Below, in pieces: positions 32,441 through 45,327 of a stretch of 64,000 nucleotides of DNA; positions within the stretch are counted from its first letter, which is position 1, and every line of letters starts with the position of its first letter. The translations under genes and the position numbers were made by a program. Source of the DNA: Sipunculus nudus (lineage: Eukaryota > Annelida > Sipuncula > Golfingiida > Sipunculidae); contig CM049311.1 of assembly GCA_026874595.1 (NCBI GenBank), forward strand, positions 58,655,953-58,719,952. Direction: 5' to 3'. Below the pieces are notes generated by a model. The model was not told where the DNA came from, ran no database searches, and saw only the letters and a list, made by a program, of their open reading frames with translations.

Positions 32441-33108
32441 CACACCTCACTCTATTTCCCCTTGCCACTCAATCCATGCCTCACTTTTGCCTTTTGATTT
32501 TGGCGGATACTCGTAGTTGCTTGTCGACTTCCTGTATTTTACTTCTTTCTTTAATGACCTACTTTAGTGCATTCATCAAAATAATTGATAAATAAGGCAT
32601 AAATAAGGCATTAAACGTAAAGTGTAACTTATGTTTAACTATTTTTCTGATTTGTATAAATATAAATTCTCATCATGAATGTATCCTGTAGTAATTCTTA
32701 GGCCTATATAGTAACAGCTTGAGCATTTTACTAAGACCAAGTACAAGCTAAAAAAAGGAAATTTGGTATCATCATTTACGGATAATTAGTTTTATCTCTG
32801 TTTCTCTCATTGCCATTGAAATATTTTAATTTTTATCATTGCGTATGAATGCTATATGTAAGTGCCAAATAATGTGTTTATACTTCATACAATTAAATAC
32901 TTGATTTGTTGAATCTACTTGAGACTTCTGATTGAGTAAAGTATATTTACATTTACTCTGTTCATCTATATGTAATGTCAGCAACACTGTTTGTGATTCT
33001 AAGTTATTCTCTTGGATGGCTCACATAGGACTTGTCAAAAGAAACCATGAAGTTCTTAGCCTTGCATGTAAAACGAGCAGGTGACTCAATATGACTGTCA
33101 CTTGCAGT
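32441..33108. other. No gene seen
   Basis: AT-rich spacer before the 197-bp satellite. No repeat end or coding similarity was recognised. Confidence 0.5.
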
Positions 33109-34683
33109 AATATTCCTGTTTCCTATTAAAAAAATTTACTCTTCAAAAACAGTTTTTGGCCAATTTCTCAAAATGACAATTCAACACTGCAAGGTCTTCA
33201 GAGTGATATTTCTCACAAACCTCCAAATGTATAGTCCTTAAGTCTTGCGTATACATAGGCCTGTAACGCAAACAGTTCATTTATTCCTCAATGGAGTCTG
33301 ATTCAATATTCCTGTTTCCTATTAAAATGATATTACTCTTTCAAAACAGTTTTTGGCCAATTTCTCAAAATGACAATTCAACACTGCAAGGTCTTCAGAG
33401 TGATATTTCTCACAAACCTCCAAATGTATAGTCCTTAAGTCTTGCGTATACATAGGCCTGTAACGCAAACAGTTCATTTATTCCTCAATGGAGTCTGATT
33501 CAATATTCCTGTTTCCTATTAAAATGATATTACTCTTTCAAAACAGTTTTTGGCCAATTTCTCAAAATGACAATTCAACACTGCAAGGTCTTCAGAGTGA
33601 TATTTCTCACAAACCTCCAAATGTATAGTCCTTAAGTCTTGCGTATACATAGGCCTGTAACGCAAACAGTTCATTTATTCCTCAATGGAGTCTGATTCAA
33701 TATTCCTGTTTCCTATTAAAATGATATTACTCTTTCAAAACAGTTTTTGGCCAATTTCTCAAAATGACAATTCAACACTGCAAGGTCTTCAGAGTGATAT
33801 TTCTCACAAACCTCCAAATGTATAGTCCTTAAGTCTTGCGTATACATAGGCCTGTAACGCAAACAGTTCATTTATTCCTAAATGGAGTCTGATTCAATAT
33901 TCCTGTTTCCTATTAAAATGATATTACTCTTTCAAAACAGTTTTTGGCCAATTTCTCAAAATGACAATTCAACACTGCAAGGTCTTCAGAGTGATATTTC
34001 TCACAAACCTCCAAATGTATAGTCCTTAAGTCTTGCGTATACATAGGCCTGTAACGCAAACAGTTCATTTATTCCTCAATGGAGTCTGATTCAATATTCC
34101 TGTTTCCTATTAAAATGATATTACTCTTTCAAAACAGTTTTTGGCCAATTTCTCAAAATGACAATTCAACACTGCAAGGTCTTCAGAGTGATATTTCTCA
34201 CAAACCTCCAAATGTATAGTCCTTAAGTCTTGCGTATATATAGGCCTGTAACGCAAACAGTTCATTTATTCCTAAATGGAGTCTGATTCAATATTCCTGT
34301 TTCCTATTAAAATGATATTACTCTTTCAAAACAGTTTTTGGCCAATTTCTCAAAATGACAATTCAACACTGCAAGGTCTTCAGAGTGATATTTCTCACAA
34401 ACCTCCAAATGTATAGTCCTTAAGTCTTGCGTATACATAGGCCTGTAACGCAAACAGTTCATTTATTCCTAAATGGAGTCTGATTCAATATTCCTGTTTC
34501 CTATTAAAATGATATTACTCTTTCAAAACAGTTTTTGGCCAATTTCTCAAAATGACAATTCAACACTGCAAGGTCTTCAGAGTGATATTTCTCACAAACC
34601 TCCAAATGTATAGTCCTTAAGTCTTGCGTATACATAGGCCTGTAACGCAAACAGTTCATTTATTCCTCAATGGAGTCTGAATG
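33109..34683 (+). repeat. 197-bp satellite, eight copies
   Basis: Units start AATATTCCTGTTTCCTATTA at 33109, 33305, 33502, 33699, 33896, 34093, 34290 and 34487. The period is exactly 197 bp from the second unit on. The inner units are almost identical, with seen variants CCTCAATGG/CCTAAATGG and TATACATAGG/TATATATAGG. The first unit is more diverged at its left edge (AAAAAAATTTACTC for AAAATGATATTACTC). No open frame spans it. Confidence 0.95.
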
Positions 34684-35470
34684 TTCGGGCTACATGTAAA
34701 CAGGGATCATAAGTGGCAAAGCAATTCTGTTAAAATTGTGACAAACTGCTGACTTATTTTACAACATGCATTTTTCAGTCAAATTCATGCTTAAATGAAA
34801 ATTTCACAGTAATTAATGAATGGCTTGACTTAAAATCTTCCAGGGTTTAATTGATCTTGCAGATTTTTATCTGTTGTGGAAGACAGATGCTGCCACCTAC
34901 ATTTCCTTTATATGCGAGTTTAATGGTTATGAGGAGTGAATAATTACACAAAAACACCCAATTTCTCAGAATTATATTGCACATGTGACTAGCTTCACCA
35001 CCTATGATTCCTTCAGTTATATACAGGTTTCAGACTAATAGACCACAGCCGTACCACACTGTTACAGCTAATCAGGGGTGGACCTTAACATCGAAATCAT
35101 ATATGCATATATCCGTCCCCATCAAACTGCTTAATTCGATTAAAATGGGACCTGTTCGTAAACATATAAGGAAGCTGGTGATTTTTACTAACTTCATCTT
35201 GTAATTCATTCAAATGATTTACATCGAGTTATCGCCACTCACGTACTCCATGTAGTGCACAGGCCTTTAATAAACTTGTGTACGAAGCTTTATCTCGCAT
35301 CTCATCGTACAGCCCTGCCATTCGGAGTATGCAAGATTAATTTTATAAAACAAGAGTGTCACATTGAGTCAAATCATGTTCTCCTACGTGTTTGTGTATG
35401 AACTTCTATCCCATCTGAGTTTCTCCACCCGCAGGTAAATTTTAAAATGACTTCTAGATTTTTTACTATA
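34684..35470. other. No gene seen
   Basis: Spacer between the satellite and an A1 element. It contains one stray GCCACCTACATTTCC (about 34888) and nothing coding. Confidence 0.5.
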
Positions 35471-37020
35471 TTTTAAGCTCAGCTGACTATAAGTCATCTG
35501 AGCTATAGTCGTGGTCCTTTGTCCGTTGTCCGTCTGGCTGTCCGTCTGTTAACAGGGCACGTTTTAAAACCATTGGACCTACGAATCCAAAATTCTGCAT
35601 ACCAATAGATGTCCCCAAAATCTCCTACCATACCAAAAATTGGGTCATTAGGACTTCGTTCCTTCGAGATATAAAGGAAAAACCTCAGTTTTCCATAAAA
35701 AAGCCATTGTTACACTTCAAAGCTGCCTAATATCAAAACCACTGATCTGTTTTTGATCATATTTAGTATTCATATTTTTTCATACATTTTCTGTGCACAT
35801 ACCAAAAATTAGGTTAGTATTGGGTATTATTTTGAAGTTATGGGCCAAAATATAATGCAGTTTCTTAAAAATCAGGAAATATATTTGCTCACTTAACATG
35901 AGAATTGCTGAGGCTGGAGACTTTTTTTTCAGGAATATAACTTTATTCAATCAAGATTCAATTGTTTACCCAAAATTAGATCTGAATTTTGCAAATAAAA
36001 AATCAGTACCTTAAATTTTGTCCAACTTTGGCAATTGCACGTTTTTTCCGTGTAAGCACTGTTGATTTAATTTTCACAGCATATATACATAAGGATTTAA
36101 TCTTTTAAAATCTGAAATTTCAAAGGAATTGTTTGAAAAGAGTAGCTTTTATTCAAGTTTTCATACACCATGTCAAGTGTTGTTTACATCTGGCCCACCT
36201 AGTAATACAGTCTTCACTTGCATTATGTAACCCACCCCAGGCAGCTTGCCTTGGCTTAGCTTGGCCACTACTAGCAGGCTTCCCCTCTGCCCTGCACTCC
36301 CACACACCCCCACACCCCCCAGCTGGTGCATAAACTAGATGAATGTTATAATTTTCTGTATTTTATTTTATTTTTGGCTATGCTACATTTTAGATTTTGT
36401 ATTGTACCACCAGGGTTACAATGATTAAAGTGCACATTTAATTGTGTCCACAAAGTGATGTATTGCTATGAAAGTGTGGATGTTCATCAGAGTGCTCATT
36501 AAAGATTTTAATTTGTTTGACTTATAACTCATGGTTGTATCAGTTGTTACATGATACTGGCTAAATAATCAAAATTTATATTGCTGATCCTTTATTTCAG
36601 TTCGTAAAATTAAACATTCCCAACTCCAGTTTGCTCCTGGTATAATATATTGGGTGTTTTGATCCTTGGATTAATTTTAACACATGTATTAGTTTCATAG
36701 TTGAGAATACTTTTCTTTTTTCCTGATACCATTTAAAAAAAATAAAAATATTTAAATTTTTCCTGTTAGTGCTGTGGATTTAATTTTCACAGCATGTACA
36801 CATTAGCATTTCATCTGTTAAAATCTAAAATTTGAAACTAATTGATAAAAAACTGTAGATTTTATTCAAGTTTCCAGGTACCAAGTCTACATTGTTTACA
36901 TCAGGTCAGTATAAATGCAGTGTACTGGGCAGTTACATAACACCTTCAGGTCTGACCTACTGCCACTGTGAGTGTCTGGATCAGGCTGGGTCGGGCAGTA
37001 ATTACCAGAGAGCCTCTCTT

Positions 37021-37061
<41 letters not shown>

Positions 37062-37078
37062 CAGTCCATCTCTCTCTT

Positions 37079-37110
<32 letters not shown>

Positions 37111-37126
37111 CTCTGCATTTTCTCCA

Positions 37127-37161
<35 letters not shown>

Positions 37162-37166
37162 GTCTC

Positions 37167-37199
<33 letters not shown>

Positions 37200-37987
37200 T
37201 ACCCTTATTGCCTCCCTTCCTCCCTCCATCCCATTCTGTTGACAGGTACTATAAACTAGATACATTAGCTATTTATGTTGATGCAAATTAGAAATGTGAA
37301 TCAACTGAAATATTCACAATCACATGTATGTTATACTGTAAATTTATAGTAACATTTGTAAACCTGGATAAAAATTATGTAATGAAAAAAAGGAATAAAT
37401 GCAAATATTGTTAATTTTTTATTGGCTCACTAGAATGGGGTAAAAATGATTTGCTTTGTTTCTCCATCTTTCTGTCTGTTTTAAATATTTAATGTTCATG
37501 AATAAACTTTTTTTTTTTAAAAAAAAGCACTGTTGAATTTAATTTCATATCCTGTATGTATATGCAAGAGTGTTGTAACTCTCACCATCCCTTTCTTCAT
37601 CCCACTGAGGCTTTGCTCCTTGGCACTGTGAACAATAGTTCTATGGCTGTAGCATAAAATTTAATAATAAAAGAAAATATCTGCAGAGGGACAGAGGCGT
37701 TGTAACTCTGATCATATATTTATAACAGAAATTAACATGCGTAAACATTTGTGATTAATGTTATTAAATAAGAAAAATAAATAAATCACTATATTTTACT
37801 CCATATTAATCCATCAGTCAGATTATTTCATATATCATTTACTCACATATTACATTATATTCCTTTATAGAAGCCCAACATGACCATGATATTCATAAGC
37901 TTTTTCTACTCACCATAGTATAACAATGGTGATACATTTATAGTCCAGTCATGATCAGCTGAGCGCCGTGACCCATGGGTCCCTTGT
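35471..37987 (+). mobile_element. Helentron-like element, family A1, complete copy
   Basis: The 5' end TTTTAAGCTCAGCTGACTAT with inverted AGTCATCTGAGCTATAG is followed by GTCCGTTGTCCGTCTG repeats. Internal units carry GTGTAAGCACTGTTGAT (about 36050) and CCTGTTAGTGCTGTGGAT (about 36763), and a CT microsatellite. The tail TCCATCAGTCAG...TATTCATAAGCTTTT is also found at 8040-8246. The 3' end is TCAGCTGAGC, the GACCCATGGGTC palindrome and CCTTGTT at 37987. It is the best reference copy for A1 in this window. No protein is encoded. Confidence 0.72.
37015..37200 (+). repeat. CT microsatellite
   Basis: Long (CT)n with scattered interruptions inside the A1 copy. It creates spurious Ser/Leu-rich and Arg/Glu-rich open frames on the two strands. 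Confidence 0.95.
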
Positions 37988-38349
37988 TTGGATTATGAAA
38001 TCATGGGCATTCAGGCTATACCAGTATAAGAATTAAAATCTTAACAGACACAATGATAAAATGTTAAATGCTGGTTTTTTTTATTTAATGCTTGTCCCAC
38101 TTTTCATTTTCCTTAATGGCTTAAAACGTATATTAAAATATGAATCTCACAAGAAATGTATTTTTTGTAATCACATAGGAAAACATAAGTTGTTCCATTC
38201 GTAAGATTAAGATCGATACAGCATTCTTTTCAAAACATTCTCAATATAAACAGTAATTTATAGACTTAAGAGTAGCAGCCCGGTTACACTATTTATCAAA
38301 TGCAAGCTTAACTCGTATACATATAAGAATGAAGATAAACTATTTTGAT
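37988..38349. other. No gene seen
   Basis: AT-rich spacer between the A1 element and the array beginning near 38350. Confidence 0.5.
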
Positions 38350-40440
38350 ATTTTTAGCGAACCTGTGAGCTTTTGCGATGGTGTGGCGTCGTCCGGCGTC
38401 TGTACGTTAACCCATACTATCTTGAAAACTGCAAGAGTTGGCATTACGAAATTTTATGCCAAAAATAGTCATCTGAAAAACTCTATTGGATTTTGCTTAT
38501 TTTTTGGCTAACTGCATTTTCTTTGATTATATAGGGAAAAAGCTAAAAAAGCTTTTAAAATCTTCTCCGGAACTGTTCAACAAAATTGTCCAATGTTACA
38601 CAGAAATGATCCCGGAACAATCTCTCTCAAGTTTGTTCGAATGGTTTAAGTTCAGTGATTTTTGGCCGAGTTACAGGAGGTTGAACTTAGTCATCTGTCC
38701 AAAAAATCATACTAAAATTACAATCTTAGAAACGGCTGGAGATATCATCATCAAATTTGATGCCAATGTTGGTCACATGAGTCATATCTGAAATTGAGGT
38801 ATTGGTGGCGCCACCTGCATTGACCTTTTTTGTACGGGGTCATCAGTGCCCGTATCATACTGACTGCTACAAAAAACTGTCTCTGAAACCATATGGCCAA
38901 ATTGTTTAATATCGCACAGAAATGATCCTAGGGTAGTGCTTTCTGAAATTTCTTCAAATGGTCTCAGTTCAGTGAATTTTGGCTGGTTATGGGAAGCTGA
39001 ATTTAGTCATATGCCATAACGGCCCATTTTAGCTCAGTGGCTACAAAGATCTTCTTCTCCAAAACCACTGGGCCAAATTCTTAAATCTCACACATAAATT
39101 ATCCTTAGATGTTGATAATTTAAGTTTGTTCAAATGGTTTTGGTTCAGTGATTTTTGGCTGAGTTATGGGAAGCTTAACTTAGCCATTTTGCTGTATTTT
39201 CCCATATGAGTCATAAACCTGCATAACGTTTTTGATGCCACTGAGGCCAATTTGTTTAATATTTTACAAGAATAATCCCCTGAATAATTCTTATAATAAT
39301 TGTCTTTTATGGTCCAAAGAATGCATTTTGGCCGAATTATAAAGATTGAATTGAGTCATTTTACCATATATGTTAGCAGTGTGAAGCAGATACATATAGC
39401 CTTGAACCAGTTTATCAGCATCCGTTACATCATGCCTTTAGATTTCAGGTTATCTATGGTTAATATTGACAAGAATGTTTTAAAAAAAAAAACTTTAAAA
39501 AAATGTAGATTTATGATTTTAGATATTCCTCATGCCAGGTAATGTTAACAATCACAGATATACGTTAACCCATACTATTTCGAAAACGACTGGAGCTAGC
39601 ATCATGAATTTAATGCAAAAAACTAGCCATCTAAAAAAATCTGCATTTTTTCAGATTTTATAGAGAAAAAGCTAAAAAAAACTTTAAAAATCTTCACCTT
39701 CGAAACGGTCAGGCCAATCTGTTCAATAATTCACATAAATAATCTTTTATACCATCTCTCTCAAGTTTGTTCAAATGGTTCAAGTTTTGGTGAATTTTGG
39801 CCAAATTACAGGAAGTTGAACCTAGTCATCTGTCCAAAAAAAGCACACTAAAATTTAAATCTCAGAAACGGCCAGAGCTATCATCACCAAATTTTATGTC
39901 AGTGTTGGTCACATGAGTCATATATGAATTCAGGTATTGGTGGCGCCACCTGCATTGACCTTTTTTGTACGGGGGTCATTGATCATATGTATATTAACCC
40001 GTAATTTCTCAGGAATAGCAGGAGCTACCATCCCCAGATTTTAGTCAATAATCTGTCACATATCAAATGTTGTGGGATTTAGCTTATTATTTTGCTATCT
40101 TTATTTACTTAGATTTTATAGGGGAAAAGCTGAAAGTCCTTTAAAAGTCTTCTTGTAAACGGTCCAGCAAAATTGTTCAATATTTTACAGAAATGATCCC
40201 AGACAAGCCCTCTCAAGTTTAGTCAAATGGTTAGCATTTTATGAATTTTAGTGGAGTTAAACGAATCTGAACAGTCATTTGGCCAAGTAAGCATACTGAC
40301 ATAGTTATCTCAGAAATGACAGAAGCTAGCATTACCAAGTATAGTGCAAATGTTGGTCACATGACTCATATTTGAAGTTGCAGATTTTGTGGTGCCACCT
40401 ACATTGACCTGTTTTTTATGGGCAAAAACCTCATCATTTT
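38350..40440 (+). repeat. Diverged internal-unit array of another repeat family (family F)
   Basis: Starts with TTTTTAGCGAACCTGTGAGC and GTCGTCCGGCGTCTGT, which resembles the 5' end plus GTCY stretch of the other families. Units share AGAAACGGCTGGAGATATC, CATGAGTCATATCTGAA and GGTGGCGCCACCTGCATTGA (38804 and 39939; variant near 40389). No matching 3' hairpin was recognised, so completeness is unknown. Non-coding. Confidence 0.6.
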
Positions 40441-41319
40441 AGCCTCTTTCAGCTTAAAATGTTTATGATGAAACTGTCAAGTTGAATCGTTCAATTGTTC
40501 AAAAGAATTATCTTAGGACATGGCTCTTTCAATCATATCAGAAAAGCTTAAGTTGGTCTTATGGTCATTATTATGTCTAATTCAAACTGAGGACTGCTGA
40601 ACTGTTCTTCTACAAAATTATTGTTTCAATTATAACTTCTGTAACATGGCACAAAAATTATTCTTAGTTGGCCTTTGTTCAAGTTTACTTGAATGATTTT
40701 TGGCAGAATTATTGGACCTTTAACAATGAAAGAACTGCATTTTTTATTAATCTAGATATTTTGATAAAAGTTAATGAATATATCAGCTTGAAAAAAAACA
40801 TTTAAGCCAGTCTTTCAGTAGTTGTAAACAGATTTGCCAACAGGCCAAGATTGTGTCTGTATATTTAAATAGGTTAAGAAACTGCCAACTGTTTCAGATT
40901 TGGCAATAGATCAAGAGTTCATTCAGTGCAGCCAGATATAGGTCAAGAGTTCAATCAGTGAAGCCAAGCACAAGGCATGTGATCCCCTCATGGGTGACAT
41001 GTGAACACCTCATGGGCACCATGTGATCATCTCATGGGTGTCATGCCCCTCAGGGCTGCATGTGGAGCCAATCTATTTTTATAGCTTTGGCAGACTGTCA
41101 ACTGTATCAGATTAGGCAACAGGTCAAGAGTTCACTCAGTGCAGCCAGGTAGAGGTTAAAAGTTCACCCAGTCTAGCCAGGTGCGTGTCATGAGTTCACT
41201 CAGTGCAGTAGCCTGAGCCAGCAAATTTGTTACAGTTCACTCGGGGCAACTGCCTTTCTCACCTAAGCCTGGTCAGCCCCATTGCATCAGACTCAAGGTA
41301 AGTTTGATGTATTGGACTG
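40441..41319. repeat. Spacer with short scattered direct repeats
   Basis: At about 40895-41230 the phrase AGGTCAAGAGTTCAxTCAGTG plus CAGCCAG recurs about five times. CTCATGGGTGxCATGTGA-type phrases recur three times (40985-41050). No gene and no element ends were seen. Confidence 0.5.
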
Positions 41320-41650
41320 ATATTATGACCTGTCTATGTGTCTTTGATGGCTTTCTCGTTCACAAGACAGGTGTCACCACCTACAATGACTTTTGCACAG
41401 TGTGTGACTTTTGTGCCTGCTTATTTCTATAGAGGAATTTGATATATCATCCTGAAATTGGGCATATTTATACCTATCGAATAGCTTTGTCTTATACAAG
41501 ACTGTTGGTGCCACCTACAATAATTTTTGCACAGTGTGTGTCCCTGCTTATTTCTCAGGAGAGGTTTGATATAACAGTCTGAACTTGGGATATGTATATA
41601 TCTCTGATAGCTTTGTTGTATACATGACTGGTGGTGCCAGCTACAATCAT
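41320..41650 (+). repeat. Tandem array related to 31736-32440
   Basis: Three units of about 130 bp share CACCACCTACAATGACTTTT / GTGCCACCTACAATAATTTT, GCACAGTGTGTG, TTTGATATATCA and TATCGAATAGCTTTG. They abut the 5' end of the A2 copy at 41651. Confidence 0.65.
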
Positions 41651-42936
41651 TTTTGCTCAGCTGACTGCAAGTCAACTGAGGTATAGGAATGGCGCCTGTC
41701 CGTCCTCCGTCCGGCAGTCAATTAGCAGGGCACAAATCGTAACGGCTGGTCCTAGAAACTTCTTAGTTAAGATCCAGAGAGGTCAATAAAAAATCTCCTT
41801 GGAAACCTGAAATAAGGTCACTGCGACCTATATCCTTTGAGCTATGGGGCTTGAAAGTACCCCCCGGAATAGTAAAAATTTTTATACAAAACCTCCAATA
41901 TCTTTGTTAATGAATGCATGCTATGTCATGAATCTTGCCTTGAATATTGACCATGACTAGTTTTGTCAGTTCCTGAAACGTGGTGGCACCACCTGTATTT
42001 TTTCCTATTTTAACGAATATTTTTCTATTTATTCACTATAAAATGACAACAATCATGTCATTTTCTCAGCTGTGATTACATCTGGTGTCCCAAAACCTGG
42101 TGTGTTTATTGATCACAAGTGGATGCCCTATACTAATCACCCTGTCTGTCTGTCTGTCTGTCTGTTCTTATGTCTGTCTGTCTGTCAATCCGTCCATACA
42201 CACAAATTTGTTTAAAGACGATAACTCCAGGTTGGATTAGCACATGGATTTCAAACTTGACTTACACGTGGCCCACCACTAAAGCAAGATTCTATATGAT
42301 TTTTGGATCATGAGGTCAATGGTCAAGGTCACAGGACTCCCTTAATTGAAAAGATTATGGCTGCATTTTAAGCCAAGCTTTTCATCCCAAACTTTCCATC
42401 TTGCGCATTTAGCTGACTTGCCGGTATGGGGAGAGCATAAATTAATTTGGGGTCACAAGGTCAAAGGTCAAGGTCATAGGGGCCATCTGTTCACAAATTA
42501 GTTTCTATATGATAACTCCAGTTTAGTTTGACATATTGGTTTCAAACTTAACTTATAAATGGCCGACCACTAAAGTTTGAACCATGTCGATTTTGGGGTC
42601 CAAAGGTCAAGGTCACAGGACCCATTTCTTTAAAAGGAATGTGTATGCATTTGAAGCCAAACTTTTCATCTCAAACCTTCCATCCTTAAGATATTGCTAA
42701 CCTGCCACAAGGGGAAGATTCCGTTTGATTTTTGGGTCATAGGTCAAGGTCACTTAAAAGATTGTTACAATAATCCTAATGCTGCAGGTTCAAGGAAATT
42801 AAGTTTCAAGATTTTTTTGTCACAAGGTCATTGGTTAAGGTCACAGGACTGTCATTCTGAAAAATTAAATTAATTTTCTTTAAAAATATCCTTATAGACA
42901 AATTCAGCAGAGCGTCGAGACCCATGGGTCCTAGTT
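41651..42936 (+). mobile_element. Helentron-like element, subfamily A2, complete copy
   Basis: The 5' end TTTTGCTCAGCTGACTGCAA with inverted GTCAACTGAGG is followed by GTCCGTCCTCCGTCC. The interior has AAATAAGGTCACTGCGACC, GGTGGCACCACCTG (about 41981), a GTCT microsatellite (42143-42188) and AGGTCA-rich units. The 3' end is TTCAGCAGAGC, GACCCATGGGTC, CTAGTT at 42936. Compact reference copy for A2 (1.29 kb). Non-coding. Confidence 0.72.
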
Positions 42937-43014
42937 GTGTTATGTGCACCCATGCCAGAATTTCAGCAGTGATGTTTGTGTAATTGTTTCTTATTCAAAA
43001 TGTTTTGTACCTGC

Positions 43015-43113
43015 ATTGTTCATATACATGATAAGTGATGGTCCAGCATTGAAGCATTATACCTGGTGTATTTCCCTATGCACAGTTTCGCATTAGGCCT
43101 GTAGGCCTTGTTA
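43015..43113 (+). repeat. Family E 3' terminus
   Basis: GTCCAGCATTGAAGCATTAT ... GCAxAGGTTTxGCAT, then the hairpin GGCC-TGTA-GGCC (43096-43107) and TTGTT. The same about 80-bp tail occurs at 63195-63289. The terminus has the same hairpin plus TTGTT logic as family A, with another sequence. Confidence 0.55.
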
Positions 43114-45327
43114 TTATATAGAGACATCAAATACACTGCATTTCAGATGCAAAAGCTAAATGTATTGAATGGAGTCTAGTTTTGTTTTATATTTGATTTC
43201 TTTATGCCAGATAAATGTATGCAAACCTATAGCGTTAGAGGCCTGCTTAACCAATACTCATTTCTCTGACACGGTTGTCAAAAATGGGTTTTGAATTGGC
43301 GCACATGCTAACACAATGACATGTGCCTTCAGAAGCAAATACATGCCTAGATTTTATATATAATTAAGAGTCTTGCATTTATTTTTACGAGATAAGCCAA
43401 ATTTTTCCATATTATTATTTTACATTATATACTTATATAATTATTAGTATTAATAACGGCAATAAAAACTATCAAAATTGTTGACTTTATAATATGAGGA
43501 TCGATATGGAGAAAGTCAATATAAAGATTGAGGATCACATGCAAAATTACTTTTAATTACGTTTAAATTTTCTGAAATGGCACATAGTGATGGAAAAGTC
43601 ATTAGGGTTCTGTATGTTGCCAGCAAGTCTCAAAGAATCTGAAATCAGTTCGTTTTACTGCTCGTCCAATTTACTGCCTAATGATTCCTCTAACAAACAC
43701 ATGAATAAAAAATTGTTAAAATTTACGTGTGTAATTGAATTATTGTATACATCCAAATTTTGCTAATATCAAATATAAATATTATAACCTGTCATGTGAA
43801 ACATTATTTTATTTACAACGTTTTCATGACTATGGAAGAAATTATATTTGTTTTATAAATGCCCTCGAGGTCATCATCTGCATACCCTGTAATTCTGATG
43901 CATTCGTCCATTTAATTCAAACAAATATGACATATAATCTGATTTGCAAGCCCATATCTGTAGTTCTTGCAAGCGTACATCATTTCTCTATGGCATTTTA
44001 GAATTGGCACAATTATGCAATTTTATTAAAAGATAAGACCTAGCGATTGTTATTCTGGCCATACCTTGATTTCCGATTCCTAAGGCCAAGAATTTGGTAA
44101 TTATGCGCAATTTGATATTAATTTATTAATTGCCATTCCTACAATAAATCAGCATTGGGTTAAATGCCCCATCATTTGTTATAACTCAAGAGCTCAATGT
44201 TTAAGAAAATAAGTGTCTAAAAACCCATACGAGTGGGAGCTATATACCCCCACAACTCAAATGACTAAATATTACCGGTGCTTTTAGTCAAGATATTCAA
44301 CACTTATCCCCCGCAGAAAATGTTAAAGTTACTTAGACATTTGCAATGATATGCACGCAATGAGTACATTGTAGATGAATACATATTTCTTGCTTAACTC
44401 TCCTGGCAATTTTCAATTCGCTTTCAATTCCCACGCAGCTATAGTTCACCTGTTTTATACGTTGTTTTGGTTCTGTATGTGAGTAAACACAGCCTCTGTG
44501 CCTTTATTATCATATCAAGACTGCATGACCAGAGGTCCTACCTTGCGCACGCACAACTTCAAAACAAGGAGAACTGACAGGAAAGAAGAAACACAGAAGA
44601 AATACCGGTTGGATGCTTGAAAAATCTCGAATTGTGATTACACGCCGTATGGGCACCAGATGGCGTGACCGCTATGTTTGTATTTTGCACCACTGATTTC
44701 GCCAGGTGAAAGCTTTTTACCACGTATGTACAGGAGTATAATTATGATTCTAAGATCAGAATAAGATATTGGCAGATATCATAATATTAAGGAGCAAAGC
44801 ACTATATTTGTATATAGTGTGCACTATATGTGTATATTCAACATACCAGATATGTGAATAGGTCTCTTAAATATAAACCAAAAATATAATTTAAGACAAT
44901 CCCTTAATGTTCAGATAAAACAATTTGTGCCTTTAGTATGTAAAGGCATTAAAAAAATAACCGTTATTATGCTCTTGTCCCTGCATGTTAACGCTGTTAA
45001 CATATGTTTTATATGCTTCATAGGAAGGTGAAGAACAAAAATGCATAGGGTGTCTCTTTTTTACAAACAAGATTTACTCAGAACGAATTTGCTACATATG
45101 TTCCTACACTATTACCAAGATCAGATACACATTACCAACTCTCTTTAAACAGGAGGAACCGGACGATGTTTATATGTACAATTTTCGTGAGATCATGGTG
45201 GTCCTAACAGCTTTGATAAACCTGTCGGTGCTACACTTGTTCAAGGAAGAGAGTCGACTCGGGACTTTTTTGTCGCTCCAACCAACATGACAAAAATATG
45301 AAAGAGACTTCGCGCTTCGTCATTTAA
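43114..45327. other. Mostly unique AT-rich sequence
   Basis: No gene recognised. The longest open frame (about 88 codons near 43735-44001) is AT-driven and shows no domain. A segment at 44430-44720 shares short ordered blocks with the insertion at 12216-12630 (see that entry), so it is probably an old dispersed repeat. Confidence 0.45.

Noticed and set aside
33109-34683. CRISPR-like regular repeats
   Set aside because: The whole 197-bp unit is repeated with no unique spacers, and the genome is eukaryotic. It is a satellite.
36892-37291. ORFs rich in Ser/Leu or Arg/Glu
   Set aside because: Products of the CT microsatellite on either strand.
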